DNA of 64,000 nucleotides from the NCBI GenBank assembly GCA_016180645.1, contig JACPAV010000016.1, positions 1 to 64,000 of the forward strand, written 5' to 3'. The position numbers and the translations under genes were made by a program. Below, piece by piece: positions 44,741-54,245 of this stretch. Every line of letters starts with the position of its first letter. Position 1 is the first letter of the stretch. The DNA is from Nitrospirota bacterium. Lineage in GTDB: Bacteria > JACPQY01. A model generated the notes under the pieces. The model ran no database searches and was not told the origin of the DNA. It saw only the letters and a list, made by a program, of their open reading frames with translations.

Positions 44741-46201
44741 CTATTGCAACCGGATCCGGCCGACCCACTCGATCAGCGGGCGCCAGTAGAGGCCGAGGGC
44801 CAGGGTCAGGCCGGCGAGCGCCCAGAGGGAACCTTTTTGAACCGGCGAAATCGCCACCTCCACCGGCTCCTTGGGTTGGACGAGAAACATCATCTTGACG
44901 ATCCGCGCATAGTACACCAACGAGAGCACCGTGTTGAGCGCCCCGAGAACGGCGAGCAGGTAGTACCCTTGATGGATCACCGCGGCAAACAGGTACACCT
45001 TCCCGATGAAGCCGCTTGTCGGCGGCAGGCCGGTGAGCGCAAATAGAAAGATCACGAAGCCGACCGCAAGGAGACTTCCCGAGGGCACCCAGCCAAGCCC
45101 CTCCAGCGCTTTCAGCGTCATGTCGCCCCGCGCATTCCCCACAACGATCACCACGAGAAAGGCGCCGACATTCATGATGAGGTAAACGACGAGGTAGAAG
45201 AGGATCGCCGTCACTCCCTCTTGGCTCGCCGCCGCCAATCCCATGAGCATGTAGCCCGCGTGCGCAATGCTCGAATAAGCGAGGAGACGCTTGAGGTCGG
45301 TCTGCTGAATCGCAAGCAGGTTTCCCACCGTCATCGTAGCGACGGACAGGACGGCCATGAGCGCGCGCCAATCGGTCACCCCCGCCGCTTCGGAACCGAC
45401 GGGAAAGGCCGTAAGGACAAACCGGACCAGCACAGCGAAGCCCGCCGCCTTCGGTCCGACCGAAAAAAGCGCCGTGATCGGCGTGGGTGCCCCTTCGTAA
45501 ACGTCCGGCGACCACATATGAAAAGGCACGGCGGCAATTTTGAAGCCCATTCCCGCCACGATCAGGCCCAGGGCCGCCATCAAGGGGAGCGTCGGGATGG
45601 GTCCGGAGCCCAGGGCCGCGGACAATTCGGGGAGTTTGAGCGTGCCCGTGAGCGCGAACAGGTAGGAGAACCCAAGAATCATCGTGCCGGAGGCGGCCGC
45701 GCCGTAGAGAGCGTACTTGAGAGCCGCTTCGGCGGACCAGCGATTTTTCCTCAGGAAGCCGGTCAGGATGTAGGACGTCAAGCTGATGAACTCGAAGGCG
45801 AGGTAGATCGAAACGAGGTGAACACTCGCCGGGAGAACGCACAGGGCGAGGGCCAGGGCCAGGAGGAGAGAGTAGTATTCGGCGCGGGCGACAGATTCCA
45901 TCTCGCGGCAATGGACGGACAAGAGGACCGTCAATCCCACGGCCAGAATGCCAACGACCTTGAAGAAGAGCGTGAAACTGTCCATTCGCAAATGGCCTTC
46001 AAACAGATCCATGGGGATTCCCGAATTCCACTGTCTCAAGACGAGAATAAAGGCAGTGGCGAGGGCCGCCAGCGCAACCCCCGGCGCGAGCGCGGTGCGT
46101 TTCGATCCCAGACCGAGGAAAAACGAGAGCAGGGCGGCCGTTCCAAGAATGAGTTCGGGACCCAGTTGCCTGAGGCTCTGAACGTTGTCGAGAGTGGTCA
46201 C
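44741..46201 (-). CDS. nuoN: NADH-quinone oxidoreductase subunit N
   Basis: 486 residues from a GTG at 46201; the frame is open to 46390 but the extra part is basic, unlike NuoN, and would run into the promoter of the divergent gene. About 14 TM helices. Family segments: ASVHLVSIYLAFEFISLTSY, FRKNRWSAEAALKYALYGA, FKIAAVPFHMWSPDVYEGAP (conserved HMWSPDVYEG), LKRLLAYSSIAHAGYMLMG, TGLPPTSGFIGKVYLFAAVI. It is a proton-pumping antiporter-like subunit of complex I. No other nuo genes are adjacent. Confidence 0.93.
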   Translation of the reverse strand: MTTLDNVQSLRQLGPELILGTAALLSFFLGLGSKRTALAPGVALAALATAFILVLRQWNSGIPMDLFEGHLRMDSFTLFFKVVGILAVGLTVLLSVHCREMESVARAEYYSLLLALALALCVLPASVHLVSIYLAFEFISLTSYILTGFLRKNRWSAEAALKYALYGAAASGTMILGFSYLFALTGTLKLPELSAALGSGPIPTLPLMAALGLIVAGMGFKIAAVPFHMWSPDVYEGAPTPITALFSVGPKAAGFAVLVRFVLTAFPVGSEAAGVTDWRALMAVLSVATMTVGNLLAIQQTDLKRLLAYSSIAHAGYMLMGLAAASQEGVTAILFYLVVYLIMNVGAFLVVIVVGNARGDMTLKALEGLGWVPSGSLLAVGFVIFLFALTGLPPTSGFIGKVYLFAAVIHQGYYLLAVLGALNTVLSLVYYARIVKMMFLVQPKEPVEVAISPVQKGSLWALAGLTLALGLYWRPLIEWVGRIRLQ

Positions 46202-46297
46202 TTTTTCGATCCGCCGGGGTGTCCATACCAAGTTGCACCCCATTTCGCAACGGAGAAGAGGCGAAATGTTTCTTTTTGGATCTCCCCGGGAATTCCC

Positions 46298-47899
46298 ATG
46301 CTGGATTTTCACGGTTTGCCCCGCTACTATGAACGGGTGACGGACTTGCTGAAGCCGGGGAACACGCCCGATGCAAAGGCCCCATCGCAAAACCCATCGT
46401 CGTCCCCGCAGCCCGGCGGAGGGGGCGCGGCCCCTGAGGTCAACCTTTCAACCCAAGTGGATGAGGCGTTTGGTCTCGATCCGATCACCGTCACCGTCTC
46501 CACCGACGACATCGAGGCGTACATCTCCATCAAGAAGGATCCGGACTTGATGAAGGACCTCTCAAAGGACGACGTCCTCGACAAGCTGAAGGAGGCTCGC
46601 GTCGCCCATGGAATCGACCAGACCGTTCTGGAAGAGGTGGTCAAGCTCGCCCGCGAGGGTCAGGAGGTCAACAACCGCCTGATCGCCAAGGGGGAATTGC
46701 CTGAAGACGGCAAGGACGCCCTGGTCAACATGGAGATGGATTTCGATCCGGTCGCCGGCATCGTCAACGATGAATCGGGGAAAATCGATTTCCGCGAACG
46801 GAACCTCGTCAAGTCGGTGGGACAGGGATTCGTCATCGCCACCAAGACCATGCCGACGGCCGGGAAAGACGGCCGAAGCGTGACGGGTTCGGTGCTCAAG
46901 GCCCGCAAAGGCCAGGATAAGAAATTCACCGCCGGGAAGAACATCGAGGTCCTGGAAGAAAACGGCGTATTCAAATACGTCTCGCTCGTCAACGGCCGGC
47001 CGGTCAATCTCGGCAATCTGATCGAAGTTCAGCCCGCCGTGCAGATCAAGGGCGACCTCGACTATTCCGTAGGCAACATCCGAGCGAAGGGGCCGGTCAT
47101 CATCGAAGGCCGCGTGGCTGCAGGATTTACGATTGAGGCGGAAGGAGACGTGGAGGTCGGCGACTTCGTCGAAGCCTCCACCATCAAGGCCAAAGGGAGC
47201 ATTATCCTGAAGGGTGGAATCAAGGGTGCCGGGAAAGGCTACATCTACTCAGAGGCGAATGTGATCGCCAAGTACATCGAAAGGTCCAAGGTCGAAGCCA
47301 AGGGAGACGTGCTGGTGGCCAACGACATTCTGGACAGCCATGTCCTCTGCGGCGGTTCCGTCAAGGTCGTCACCGGAAAAGGGTCGATCATGGGCGGATT
47401 CATTTCGGCCACCAAGGGGGTGGTCGCGAAGCGGATCGGATCGGGCCAGATGACCAGCGTGACCACCGTCATCGAGGCGGGGATCGACTATTTCGTGGAA
47501 CGCGGAATCGCGGAGTTGGAACGCGTCATCGAACAGCTCCAAGTCAAGGTCGACGCCGTGGAGGCCCGCTTCGCCAAGGATCTTCTGTCCCAGGGCGATG
47601 CGGCCGTGAGCAAATTCACCGGATACCAGCAACGCCTCTTTCTGAAAGCGGCGAAAACGTGGAAGGACCTGCTGGCCGAAAAACAGAAACACATCGACAA
47701 GCGTGTGGCCCTCATGGGCAACCGGGACACCGTGATTTCGGCGACCGTGGACGTCCTCGAAGAGATCGAGCCGAGGGTCGAGCTCCGCCTCGGTCATGCC
47801 AAGCTCGTCACCGACGATGCGCTCAGACAAGTGAAATTTGTTGAAGATCCCAAGAAGCATGTCATTATATCCCGGTTCAGAGGAACCGTAACCGCGTGA
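46298..47899 (+). CDS. FapA/DUF342-family protein, copy 1
   Basis: 533 residues from the ATG at 46298 (a GTG at 46337 is possible). An N-terminal disordered part is followed by a domain with VSTDDIEAYISIKKDP, then the DUF342 region (GIVNDESGKIDFRERNLVKS, GKDGRSVTGSVLKARKGQDK, GDLDYSVGNIRAKGPVIIEG, VAAGFTIEAEGDVEVGDFVE), a right-handed beta-helix, and a C-terminal coiled coil (residues about 410-520). The family is linked to flagellar assembly and signalling in some bacteria; function is not settled. First gene of a four-gene rightward operon; the stop overlaps the OmpP1 start. Confidence 0.82.
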   Translation: MLDFHGLPRYYERVTDLLKPGNTPDAKAPSQNPSSSPQPGGGGAAPEVNLSTQVDEAFGLDPITVTVSTDDIEAYISIKKDPDLMKDLSKDDVLDKLKEARVAHGIDQTVLEEVVKLAREGQEVNNRLIAKGELPEDGKDALVNMEMDFDPVAGIVNDESGKIDFRERNLVKSVGQGFVIATKTMPTAGKDGRSVTGSVLKARKGQDKKFTAGKNIEVLEENGVFKYVSLVNGRPVNLGNLIEVQPAVQIKGDLDYSVGNIRAKGPVIIEGRVAAGFTIEAEGDVEVGDFVEASTIKAKGSIILKGGIKGAGKGYIYSEANVIAKYIERSKVEAKGDVLVANDILDSHVLCGGSVKVVTGKGSIMGGFISATKGVVAKRIGSGQMTSVTTVIEAGIDYFVERGIAELERVIEQLQVKVDAVEARFAKDLLSQGDAAVSKFTGYQQRLFLKAAKTWKDLLAEKQKHIDKRVALMGNRDTVISATVDVLEEIEPRVELRLGHAKLVTDDALRQVKFVEDPKKHVIISRFRGTVTA

Positions 47900-49386
47900 A
47901 ACGACTTATCGCACTCGCAACGCTCCTGGCCTTCGGCGCTGCTCCCGCCCGCTCCCGGGCGGACACGATGAGCGTCTTCGGCGTCGGTTCGCGGGCCATC
48001 GGCCTCGGCGGGGCCTACACGGCGCTGAGCGATGACTTTTCCGGAGTCTACTACAATCCCGGCGCACTGACCCAGATCGAGAAGGCCCACGTTGGACTGA
48101 GCTACTACAGTTCCACGCCCAACCTGAAATTCAATTCGCGGGAGATCGAATACAAGCAGCGACCGGAGGGCTTTCTCCTCGGCGGGACTCAGACGTTTGT
48201 GCAACAGCAGCGATTCCGGTTGGCGTTCGGCTTCCTCGTCAATCTGCCCACCTCCGGAATCATTCTCGTCAAGATGCCGCAGCGCACAGAGGAACATTAT
48301 CCCCGCTACTTGAACATCAACCGGATCTTCGCCGGACTTGCCCTGGCCGGGAAGGTGGGAAAGTTCTTCAGCGTGGGCGTGGCCGTGCACCAGTTTGCCA
48401 AGTTCGGGGGACCGATCGCCGCGACGGTTCCCATCCAGTCCGGCACACGCGATCCCAACAGCCCGCACTACAATCGCGTAGCCGACGACAATTTTCAGAT
48501 CGATCTCAACTACTCCATCGCCCCGGCTCTCGGCATCCAACTGTATCCTTCGAAGCACTGGCGGCTCGGAATCGCCTGGCGGGATGAGATCTATCTGGGC
48601 ATCGACAGCCCCGTAAAGACGGACATCGGAATTCCGCTCACGTCGGCCTTGAAGCCACCGGAGGGCGAGGAATCGGCCATTCCATCCTCCCTTCTGAGCG
48701 GCCTCCCCTCAACGTTGGAAGTCAATCTCCCGGTGAAAGGGAAAACATTCTACGAACCTGAACAGCTCGCCGCGGGATTCGCCTTCCAAACCACCCAGGT
48801 ACTGGTAGCCGGCGACGTAACCTACTACCAATACAAGGCCTACCCGCCGACCATTCTCGTTCTTGGGCAGCCGGAATTACCACCCGGCCCGGGAATCGAT
48901 CTCCTCAAAGTCATCGATCCCTACGTGGCCGGACCCCCGATCGAGTTTCATTTCAAGAATACCTTGGTGCCCCGCGTCGGTTTCGAGTATCGGCCCGCCC
49001 CGGCGTGGGCCTTGCGAACGGGGTACTCCTTCGAGCCTTCACCGGCCCCCAAACAGTCGGGTGAGACGAACGTGCTCTGGCCGGATGAGCATGTCATGGC
49101 CATCGGTCTGGGGGTACATGTCCTCGACCTGTTCGCGCCGGACCAGAAACTGCGCCTTGATCTCCACGGACAACTCCGGGTGCTTCCCGCATGGAGGAAT
49201 AACAAGAGCCGGTCGGAACTCATCGCCAGCTCGATGGGACTCAAAGGCATGAGCGCCGCCGATTTGGAAAAGGAAGAGAACCAGGACGACATCGAAAAGG
49301 CCCTCGAGAATAATCCGGGCTACCCCTCGTTCACAGCGAAGGGGATCATCCTGGCCTCGGGTCTGACGATTTCCTTCTTCTACTAA
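47896..49386 (+). CDS. Outer membrane protein of the OmpP1/FadL/TodX family
   Basis: 496 residues, GTG start overlapping the preceding stop (GTGA). Signal peptide LIALATLLAFGAAPARSRAD, then the characteristic FGVGSRAIGLGGAYTALSDD and FSGVYYNPGALTQI of FadL-type barrels, alternating beta strands to the end, and the C-terminal ASGLTISFFY with a terminal aromatic residue. Such channels take up hydrophobic substrates such as long-chain fatty acids. Sandwiched between two FapA paralogues. Confidence 0.87.
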   Translation: MKRLIALATLLAFGAAPARSRADTMSVFGVGSRAIGLGGAYTALSDDFSGVYYNPGALTQIEKAHVGLSYYSSTPNLKFNSREIEYKQRPEGFLLGGTQTFVQQQRFRLAFGFLVNLPTSGIILVKMPQRTEEHYPRYLNINRIFAGLALAGKVGKFFSVGVAVHQFAKFGGPIAATVPIQSGTRDPNSPHYNRVADDNFQIDLNYSIAPALGIQLYPSKHWRLGIAWRDEIYLGIDSPVKTDIGIPLTSALKPPEGEESAIPSSLLSGLPSTLEVNLPVKGKTFYEPEQLAAGFAFQTTQVLVAGDVTYYQYKAYPPTILVLGQPELPPGPGIDLLKVIDPYVAGPPIEFHFKNTLVPRVGFEYRPAPAWALRTGYSFEPSPAPKQSGETNVLWPDEHVMAIGLGVHVLDLFAPDQKLRLDLHGQLRVLPAWRNNKSRSELIASSMGLKGMSAADLEKEENQDDIEKALENNPGYPSFTAKGIILASGLTISFFY

Positions 49387-49392
49387 GCCACG

Positions 49393-51033
49393 ATGCCGGA
49401 TACCCCCGATCAGGGTCTCGATTTCATCCTGGGTGAGGGGGAGACGTACTCGGCGGCCGTCAAGGCCGGTCTCAAGCAGATCAACCTCCCCCGCGATCAG
49501 GTCGACATCCAACTCGTTGCCGAGCCGCACGGAGCGGGTGAGAAGTTCGTCGTCAAGGTCGCGCCAAAATCCACCCGGACGGCCGCGCCCGAGACCGAGA
49601 AAGCCGCGACGCCTGCCGCCGCTCCGCGATCTTCGGAACCCATCGCGTTGAACGTGAGCGACGACGGTTATCAGGCCTACCTCTCGTTTTCTCCGCAGGC
49701 GGCCGCAGGCAAGCTGGGCCGCGATCAGGTCGCCGCTGCCTTGAAGGCAAGAAGCGTGACCTTCGGGATCGACCAGAAAGCCCTCCAGGACGCAATTTCA
49801 AGAATCGAGCAGGGCGTCGGATTCGAGGGCCTCCTCCTGGCCGTCGGCCAGAGGGCCAAAGCGGGGCGGGACGCCGAGATCGAATTCAAAATCGACATTT
49901 CGGCCTCCTCCGCGGGCCGAGTGAATGAGAAGACCGGAAACATCGATTTCAAGGAGAGAGATTTTCTGAAGAGCGTGCGCGGGGGGGACCTTCTCGCTAT
50001 TCGCCGGCCGCCTGTTCAGGCCGTGGACGGGCGGAAGGTCAACGGCGAGGCCGTCAAGATGGAAAAAGCGAAGGACTCGAAACTCGTTGCCGGCAAGGGC
50101 GTGGTGGTGAGTCCGAAGGATGATGGGACCGTGGAGTACCGAGCCAAGGAGGACGGAACGCCAACGCACCACGCCGATCGGATCGAGGTGACCCAGACCG
50201 CGGTCATCGAGGGGGACGTCAACTACAGCACGGGCAACATCCGCTCCAAGGGTTCGGTCCACGTTCGCGGAAGTGTCAGCGCCGGATTCGAAGTTCATGC
50301 GGAGGGCGACATCCTGGTCGAGGGAACCGTAGAGGGGGGAAAGATTCACGCAGGCGGCAACGTCGTTCTTAAGAGCGGGGTCAAGGGGGGAGACAAGGGT
50401 GAAATCATCGCCGAGGGAGACGTATCCGCCATGTACGTCGAGCGGGCCCGCGTGGAATCCCGGGGAAACGTGGAGGTCAAGAACGTTATCCTTGAGTCCA
50501 AGATCGTGGCCGGAGGGTGGGTCCGGGCGATCGGAGGGAAGGGCGAAATCATGGGCGGTTTGATCCAGGCGGTCCAAGGCATCGAGGCCAAGAAGATCGG
50601 GAGCGATTTCTCATCTTCCACGGCCATTGAGGTGGGGCGGGATTTTTTTCTTGAACGGGATCTCCAGGAAAAACAGGCCCAGATGAACTCCATCAAGGCC
50701 CAACTCGAGCGCATCCAATCCAGCATGCCCCTTCCCATCCTCCAGTCGGGCGATCTGTCCAAGGTGCCCGAGGCCAAGCGCCCCGCCATTCAGAAGATTA
50801 TCGAGGCCTGGAGGAACTTGAAGGAAACGGAACGCCCCCTCGCGGAGGCGCTCGCGGAGCTGGACAGCAAGAAAGTCGACACCTCGAAGTGCAGCGTGCT
50901 CGTTCGTGAGATGCTCTATCCCCGCGTCACCGTCACCATCGGAACGACCAAGCAGATCACCGACCGCGAAAGCCGAAACGTGCGCCTGATGGAGGATCGC
51001 GCGAAGAAAGAGATCAAGTACATGACGCGCTGA
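49393..51033 (+). CDS. FapA/DUF342-family protein, copy 2
   Basis: 546 residues. An N-terminal Jag-like/KH-like segment (TYSAAVKAGLKQINLPRDQV) is followed by the DUF342 core with the same motifs as copy 1: VNEKTGNIDFKERDFLKSVR, GDVNYSTGNIRSKGSVHVRG, SVSAGFEVHAEGDILVEGTV, GGKIHAGGNVVLKSGVKGGD, then a coiled coil (residues about 420-500). About 40% similar to copy 1 by eye in the core. It starts 6 bp after the OmpP1 stop, so all four genes are one transcription unit. Confidence 0.84.
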   Translation: MPDTPDQGLDFILGEGETYSAAVKAGLKQINLPRDQVDIQLVAEPHGAGEKFVVKVAPKSTRTAAPETEKAATPAAAPRSSEPIALNVSDDGYQAYLSFSPQAAAGKLGRDQVAAALKARSVTFGIDQKALQDAISRIEQGVGFEGLLLAVGQRAKAGRDAEIEFKIDISASSAGRVNEKTGNIDFKERDFLKSVRGGDLLAIRRPPVQAVDGRKVNGEAVKMEKAKDSKLVAGKGVVVSPKDDGTVEYRAKEDGTPTHHADRIEVTQTAVIEGDVNYSTGNIRSKGSVHVRGSVSAGFEVHAEGDILVEGTVEGGKIHAGGNVVLKSGVKGGDKGEIIAEGDVSAMYVERARVESRGNVEVKNVILESKIVAGGWVRAIGGKGEIMGGLIQAVQGIEAKKIGSDFSSSTAIEVGRDFFLERDLQEKQAQMNSIKAQLERIQSSMPLPILQSGDLSKVPEAKRPAIQKIIEAWRNLKETERPLAEALAELDSKKVDTSKCSVLVREMLYPRVTVTIGTTKQITDRESRNVRLMEDRAKKEIKYMTR

Positions 51034-51048
51034 CGCGAGTCGGCGATC

Positions 51049-51987
51049 ATGTCCCCCCTGCCCCGCTCCCCTCTCCGCGACCGAATCAAAGCACGCGCCC
51101 AGGAACTCGGATTCGACCTCGTGGGGATCGCCCGCGCCGATGCGTTGACGCCCGAGGCCGATCGGCTTCGCGCCTGGCTCGAGGCCGGCCGTCAGGGGCA
51201 GATGACTTGGTTGGACCGAACGGCGGAGAAACGCGGCGATCCGGCACGGGTCCTCCCCCGCGCCCGTTCCATCATCAGCCTCGCCATGAACTATTCTCAT
51301 CCCGATGCCTGCACGGGGGCCTACCACATCTCAAAGTATGCCCAAGGGACGGACTATCATCGCGTGCTGGGCCCCAAGATTGACGATCTGTGCGCCTGGC
51401 TCCGCGAGCAGGAACCCCAATCCACCTCGCTCGGCTACGTCGATACCGGCCCTGTGTTGGAAAAGGCGTGGGCGCAGCGGGCAGGGCTTGGATGGATCGG
51501 CAAGCATTCGAACTTGATCAACCCCGAGATCGGCTCCTGGATTCTGTTGGGGGCGGTGCTAACCACCATCGACTTGGACCCCGATCCACCCGGGGAAGAC
51601 GCCTGTGGGCACTGCACGCTGTGCATCGACGCCTGCCCCACCGGGGCCATCGTCGAGCCGTACGTGGTCGACTCCAATCGCTGCATCTCCTATCTCACCA
51701 TCGAGCACCGGGGCGAGATCGAGGCGGGGCTCCGGGAAAAGATGGGGACTCACATCTTCGGGTGCGACATCTGCCAGGATGTATGCCCGTGGAACACTCG
51801 GGCGCCCCGTGGCCGGGAATCCGCCTTTTCGGACGCGCCGATGGAATGGAGCGACGTTGCTCTGGAGAACCTTGACGAGGCAGGTTTCTCCAAGATCTTC
51901 CGGACCAGTGCGGTTAAACGGCCGAAATGGGAGGGATTCAGGCGGAATCTGGACATTGCCCGGCGGAGCCTCAAGGCCGCAGGCTAA
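51049..51987 (+). CDS. queG: Epoxyqueuosine reductase QueG
   Basis: 312 residues. Cobalamin-binding N-domain (LGFDLVGIARADALTPEADR, GQMTWLDRTAEKR, SIISLAMNYSHPD), catalytic region KAWAQRAGLGWIGKHSNLIN, and two 4Fe-4S motifs: CGHCTLCIDACPTGAIVEPY and FGCDICQDVCPWNTRAPRG. It performs the last step of queuosine synthesis in tRNA. Shorter at the C-terminus than E. coli QueG, lacking the HEAT-like extension. The stop codon lies in the loop of a REP-like hairpin. Confidence 0.95.
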   Translation: MSPLPRSPLRDRIKARAQELGFDLVGIARADALTPEADRLRAWLEAGRQGQMTWLDRTAEKRGDPARVLPRARSIISLAMNYSHPDACTGAYHISKYAQGTDYHRVLGPKIDDLCAWLREQEPQSTSLGYVDTGPVLEKAWAQRAGLGWIGKHSNLINPEIGSWILLGAVLTTIDLDPDPPGEDACGHCTLCIDACPTGAIVEPYVVDSNRCISYLTIEHRGEIEAGLREKMGTHIFGCDICQDVCPWNTRAPRGRESAFSDAPMEWSDVALENLDEAGFSKIFRTSAVKRPKWEGFRRNLDIARRSLKAAG

Positions 51988-51995
51988 AGCCTGCG
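51978..51995. repeat. REP-like hairpin spanning the queG stop codon
   Basis: CGCAGGCT-AA-AGCCTGCG, perfect 8-bp stem; the TAA stop (51985-51987) straddles stem and loop. It pairs with the similar dyad at 52036-52053 in the same convergent intergenic gap. Confidence 0.5.
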
Positions 51996-52035
51996 CCTAC
52001 CCTTGGCTTCCCTCGATGCTAACTGTTTTGGTAGC

Positions 52036-52053
52036 CGCGGGCTTCAGCCCGCG
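52036..52053. terminator. GC-rich hairpin between convergent queG and the OmpA-family gene
   Basis: CGCGGGCT-TC-AGCCCGCG, perfect 8-bp stem, 8 bp from the end of the leftward gene. It may serve as a bidirectional terminator or be a REP-like repeat. Confidence 0.45.
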
Positions 52054-52061
52054 CCGCGCCG

Positions 52062-54245
52062 CTACTCCAGCGTGATGTCGGCCTCCCTGACCCATCCGGT
52101 CTTCCCGCTGGGGAGGCGGATCGATATCCAATCCCCGTCCCGCGCCACAAAGCGAAACCGCCGTCCCTTTTTCGCACGCGCCACGGCCTTGCCCTCCTTC
52201 GCGTCATAGACCAGGGCAAACGGCTCTTTCGCCGTGGTGACCCAGGACGGCGCCGCCGCCGGCTTCGGGAGCTGAACGGGGAGCTTGACGTTTCCACTCA
52301 GAATGATGAATTCCACCCGGCGGTTCTGCGCCCGCCCCCGCTCGGTGGTGTTGTCGGCAATGGGAAACTGAGGCCCCAGTCCCACCGCCACAAGCCGGTC
52401 CGCAGCCACGCCCTTTCCGATGAGGTACCGCATCACCGACTCCGCGCGCGCCTGAGAAAGTTTCATGTTGATTTGGAACCCGCCCACATTGTCCGTGTGC
52501 CCTTCGACCCGGACCTTGAACTCCTTTCGATCGACAAGAATCTGCGAGACATCGTCGAGCACGGGGAAAGAGATCGGCTTGATGATGTTTCTGCCCGTTT
52601 CGAAGTGAATCGTCTGGAGAATTTCGATCTTGTTCTCGGTGACTTTTGCGAGTTTCGGCTCGGGCTTGGGCTGGAGGACGAAATTGAATTCGAAGGATTC
52701 GCCCGCCTTCAGCGCCGCGGCCTGATCCGTCGAAGGGAGAAAGCCGGGGGCCTGCGCGTGGACCTTGAATTCCCCTTCCGGCAAAGAGGCGGAGTACACG
52801 CCCGTTGCGGGGTCCGTGGAGAAGGTCGACGGCACCTTTTCCTTTGCCTTCAAAAAATGGACCACGCCCTGGACGGGGTGGCCCGTCGGATCGGTCAATC
52901 GACCGGTGACCGTGGCGATGGTAAAGACTTTCTTGAGTTCGACTTGGACTTCGGTGTTCTGATTGGCCTTCACCTCGGCATCCAAGCTCACATTTTCGTA
53001 TCCGGGATGGGAAACCACGAGCGTGTACGGCCCCGGCTTGAGCTTCTCGATCTCGAACTCTCCAGAGTCACGGTTCGAGGCGATATTGGCCATGTCGCGC
53101 CCCGGAAAGGAGAGGACCGCGAAACCCACGGCCTCCTTGGAAGCGGCATCGACGACCTTTCCAAGAATGCGGCCGACGGGTGCTCTCCGAATCAGTTTCG
53201 GAATCTTGGGCGTGAAGCTGTAGCTGACGGCCACATTCAGCCGGATAGGAGGCACGATGTCCTCGAGCAGCGCCTTGGATGCGTTGGCGCTCGAGCTCGG
53301 AAATCGATCGCTCAGATAGCCGAGGTCCACCGCGACTTCGGCAGCGGCGCGTTTCGTGAAATACCCCCGGACCCCCGGTGTGATCGTCCAGGGATTCTCG
53401 CGGAAGTTCCGAATCGGGACGGCCGCGCCGGAACTGTCGATCCCGCTGCCATCCGCGTCGATCAAGCCGTAGATCTCCAAGTAGGGCACCACCCGTGGCA
53501 GGGGTGCGGCCAAAGCGGCCCCAAAGATGACGCTGTCCTCGCCCGTCACGCCCTGTGCGAATCTCCGCGATCGGTCCGGTATCGGCGACTTGGGATCGAA
53601 GATCTTCATGGAATTATCCATCCCATAACCGAGGTTCAAGTGGAATTGCACGGGGGCGTACTTGAGGAGATCCACGGTGGTAAGGAGACGGACCGACGGG
53701 CTGATCGAATCGGCCTGCATTCCGACGTCGCCGAGGGCGCTGTAGAGTTTCCCAAAGGTGCTCACTCCCAGGTGGAGGAACTCCGGCAGCCACGGTCTCG
53801 GCAGAACGTATTTCACTCCCCCTTCGATGTCCCCCACGGCCGCCGAAGGGCGATGGGTGTCGGCGCTGATGTCATCCACCACGTGGTACGCCCCGATGTA
53901 GGAAAACGAAAACTCGAATCCATCCGCGGGATCGAACGGTTTCTTCACGAAGTCGGGCGAAAAGGTGGCGGAGAACGTCCCGTCGATTCTCTCATGACCT
54001 TCCGAAGTGCTGAAGAAGGTGTTGCGACCGCAGAGACCGGGGCACCTGAAGTATCCCATGCTTCCCCGGTTGGTCAGCGTGCCATCGGGAGTTTTGGTGG
54101 CCGTCAGCACACGCAGCAGCCCCGCCTGGCCCGCGATCCCGGTCGAGTAAACCGTGTAGTCCTCCGCCGTCTTGCCGAACGCGCGCGGGGCGAGGAGGAT
54201 GAGACAAGCCACATAGACTGCTAGACGTGCCGTCACCTTCAACAT
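52062..54245 (-). CDS. OmpA-family outer membrane protein with carboxypeptidase-regulatory-like repeats and C-terminal SH3 domain
   Basis: 727 residues from the ATG at 54245 (a TTG at 54272 is possible). Signal peptide RLAVYVACLILLAPRAFG. Residues about 30-330 look like an outer-membrane beta-barrel. Two carboxypeptidase-regulatory-like domains follow (GRILGKVVDAASKEAVGFAV; VTGRLTDPTGHPVQGVVHFL). An OmpA peptidoglycan-binding domain comes next (HFETGRNIIKPISFPVLDDV, VRVEGHTDNVGGFQINMKLS, AQNRRVEFIILSGNVK), and the protein ends in an SH3-like domain (RRFRFVARDGDWISIRLPSG). The order barrel-CarboxypepD-OmpA-SH3 points to anchoring of the envelope to the wall. A TATAAT overlaps the ATG, so the true start might be slightly downstream. 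Confidence 0.85.
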   Translation of the reverse strand: MLKVTARLAVYVACLILLAPRAFGKTAEDYTVYSTGIAGQAGLLRVLTATKTPDGTLTNRGSMGYFRCPGLCGRNTFFSTSEGHERIDGTFSATFSPDFVKKPFDPADGFEFSFSYIGAYHVVDDISADTHRPSAAVGDIEGGVKYVLPRPWLPEFLHLGVSTFGKLYSALGDVGMQADSISPSVRLLTTVDLLKYAPVQFHLNLGYGMDNSMKIFDPKSPIPDRSRRFAQGVTGEDSVIFGAALAAPLPRVVPYLEIYGLIDADGSGIDSSGAAVPIRNFRENPWTITPGVRGYFTKRAAAEVAVDLGYLSDRFPSSSANASKALLEDIVPPIRLNVAVSYSFTPKIPKLIRRAPVGRILGKVVDAASKEAVGFAVLSFPGRDMANIASNRDSGEFEIEKLKPGPYTLVVSHPGYENVSLDAEVKANQNTEVQVELKKVFTIATVTGRLTDPTGHPVQGVVHFLKAKEKVPSTFSTDPATGVYSASLPEGEFKVHAQAPGFLPSTDQAAALKAGESFEFNFVLQPKPEPKLAKVTENKIEILQTIHFETGRNIIKPISFPVLDDVSQILVDRKEFKVRVEGHTDNVGGFQINMKLSQARAESVMRYLIGKGVAADRLVAVGLGPQFPIADNTTERGRAQNRRVEFIILSGNVKLPVQLPKPAAAPSWVTTAKEPFALVYDAKEGKAVARAKKGRRFRFVARDGDWISIRLPSGKTGWVREADITLE

